Origin: a filamentous cyanobacterium Phorm 6
GTDB lineage: Bacteria; Cyanobacteriota; Cyanobacteriia; Cyanobacteriales; Microcoleaceae
Assembly (NCBI GenBank): GCA_003003725.1
Contig: PVWI01000036.1
Coordinates: 1 to 32,525 of the forward strand
DNA: 32,525 bases
Reading direction: 5' to 3'
Of this stretch, positions 32,434-32,525 are shown one piece after another. The position numbers and the translations under genes were made by a program. Numbering within the stretch: position 1 is the stretch's first letter; each line of letters begins with the position of its first letter. Below the pieces are notes generated by a model. It was not told the DNA's origin. It saw nothing but the letters and a program-made list of their open reading frames with translations, and made no database searches.

Positions 32434-32525
32434 GTTTGTAGTGCGGAATTTATAAAAGATGGTCGTAAAGCGGAAAACTCAGAGTCTTTAGACCTGAGAT
32501 GTAAGCGACACGGGCGGTTTTAACC
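32434..32525. other. Interrupted hairpin-family half plus structured segment at the window edge
   Basis: GGTTTGTAGTG at the start of this stretch is the outer end of the dispersed hairpin, but the expected AGGACTTTAGTCC does not follow. A bulged hairpin at 32478-32498 (outer arms CTCAG/CTGAG, inner GTC/GAC, loop TTTA) and the palindromic end GGTTTTAACC follow. It resembles the terminus of a mobile element, possibly IS200/IS605-like, but the rest lies outside the window. Confidence 0.35.

Overview
The window looks like chromosomal DNA of a filamentous cyanobacterium of the Oscillatoria/Microcoleus type. The octamer GCGATCGC and its core are scattered through genes and spacers. The SLH-type porin, carboxysome shell protein CcmP, Ycf23/DUF561, DUF2301, DUF4347, pentapeptide-repeat and WGxxGxxG-type genes are typical of cyanobacteria. 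The spacers are full of palindromic elements and heptanucleotide tandem repeats of the kind known from this phylum. No rRNA, tRNA, CRISPR array, prophage or intact transposase gene was recognised.

Layout. (1) 33-1814, minus: an outer-membrane SLH/OprB-like porin whose barrel seems cut short. (2) 1959-5479, minus: a purine-oxidation cassette read in the order FAD urate hydroxylase (hpxO-like), 5-hydroxyisourate hydrolase (uraH), a Rieske non-heme oxygenase and OHCU decarboxylase (uraD). Three of the four products account for urate to allantoin. The Rieske protein is the unexplained member, and every spacer of the cassette carries repeats. (3) 5629-6042: an array of hairpins including five 52-bp tandem units, directly behind a GT4 glycosyltransferase (6047-7267, minus). 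(4) 7484-11602: rsmI (minus), then a PfkB-family kinase, a JmjC-like cupin hydroxylase and a cysQ-type phosphatase (all plus). (5) 11685-12148: a small type II toxin-antitoxin pair between 14-bp direct repeats. (6) 12561-19868: a 2435-residue secreted multidomain protein (DUF4347, FG-GAP/VCBS, Calx-beta, Pro-Thr linker, a large unassigned region, an SdrD-B-like domain, RTX repeats). (7) 20131-25727: dprA, a DUF218 protein, a DUF2301 membrane protein, a small unknown plus-strand gene, DUF561/ycf23 and a creatininase-family hydrolase. (8) 26025-29831: a large soluble hybrid histidine kinase with GAF and PAS domains. (9) 30349-32433: a small secreted WGxxGxxG-type protein (minus), then ccmP and a pentapeptide-repeat protein as a likely two-gene unit.

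The repeats are as notable as the genes. One hairpin family built on GGACTTTAGTCC recurs at five places. Heptamer arrays of several unrelated sequences recur throughout. Four arrays of the heptamer GTTGACA sit at or just behind stop codons in the same sense orientation, where they supply TGA in all three frames. A palindromic element encodes the last residues of the creatininase-family protein. The best candidates for something not yet described are the Rieske enzyme in the urate cassette, a possible caspase-like His-Cys pair in the DUF4347 domain, and the hairpin array at 5.6-6.04 kb. All functions are read from the sequence alone; no database search was run.
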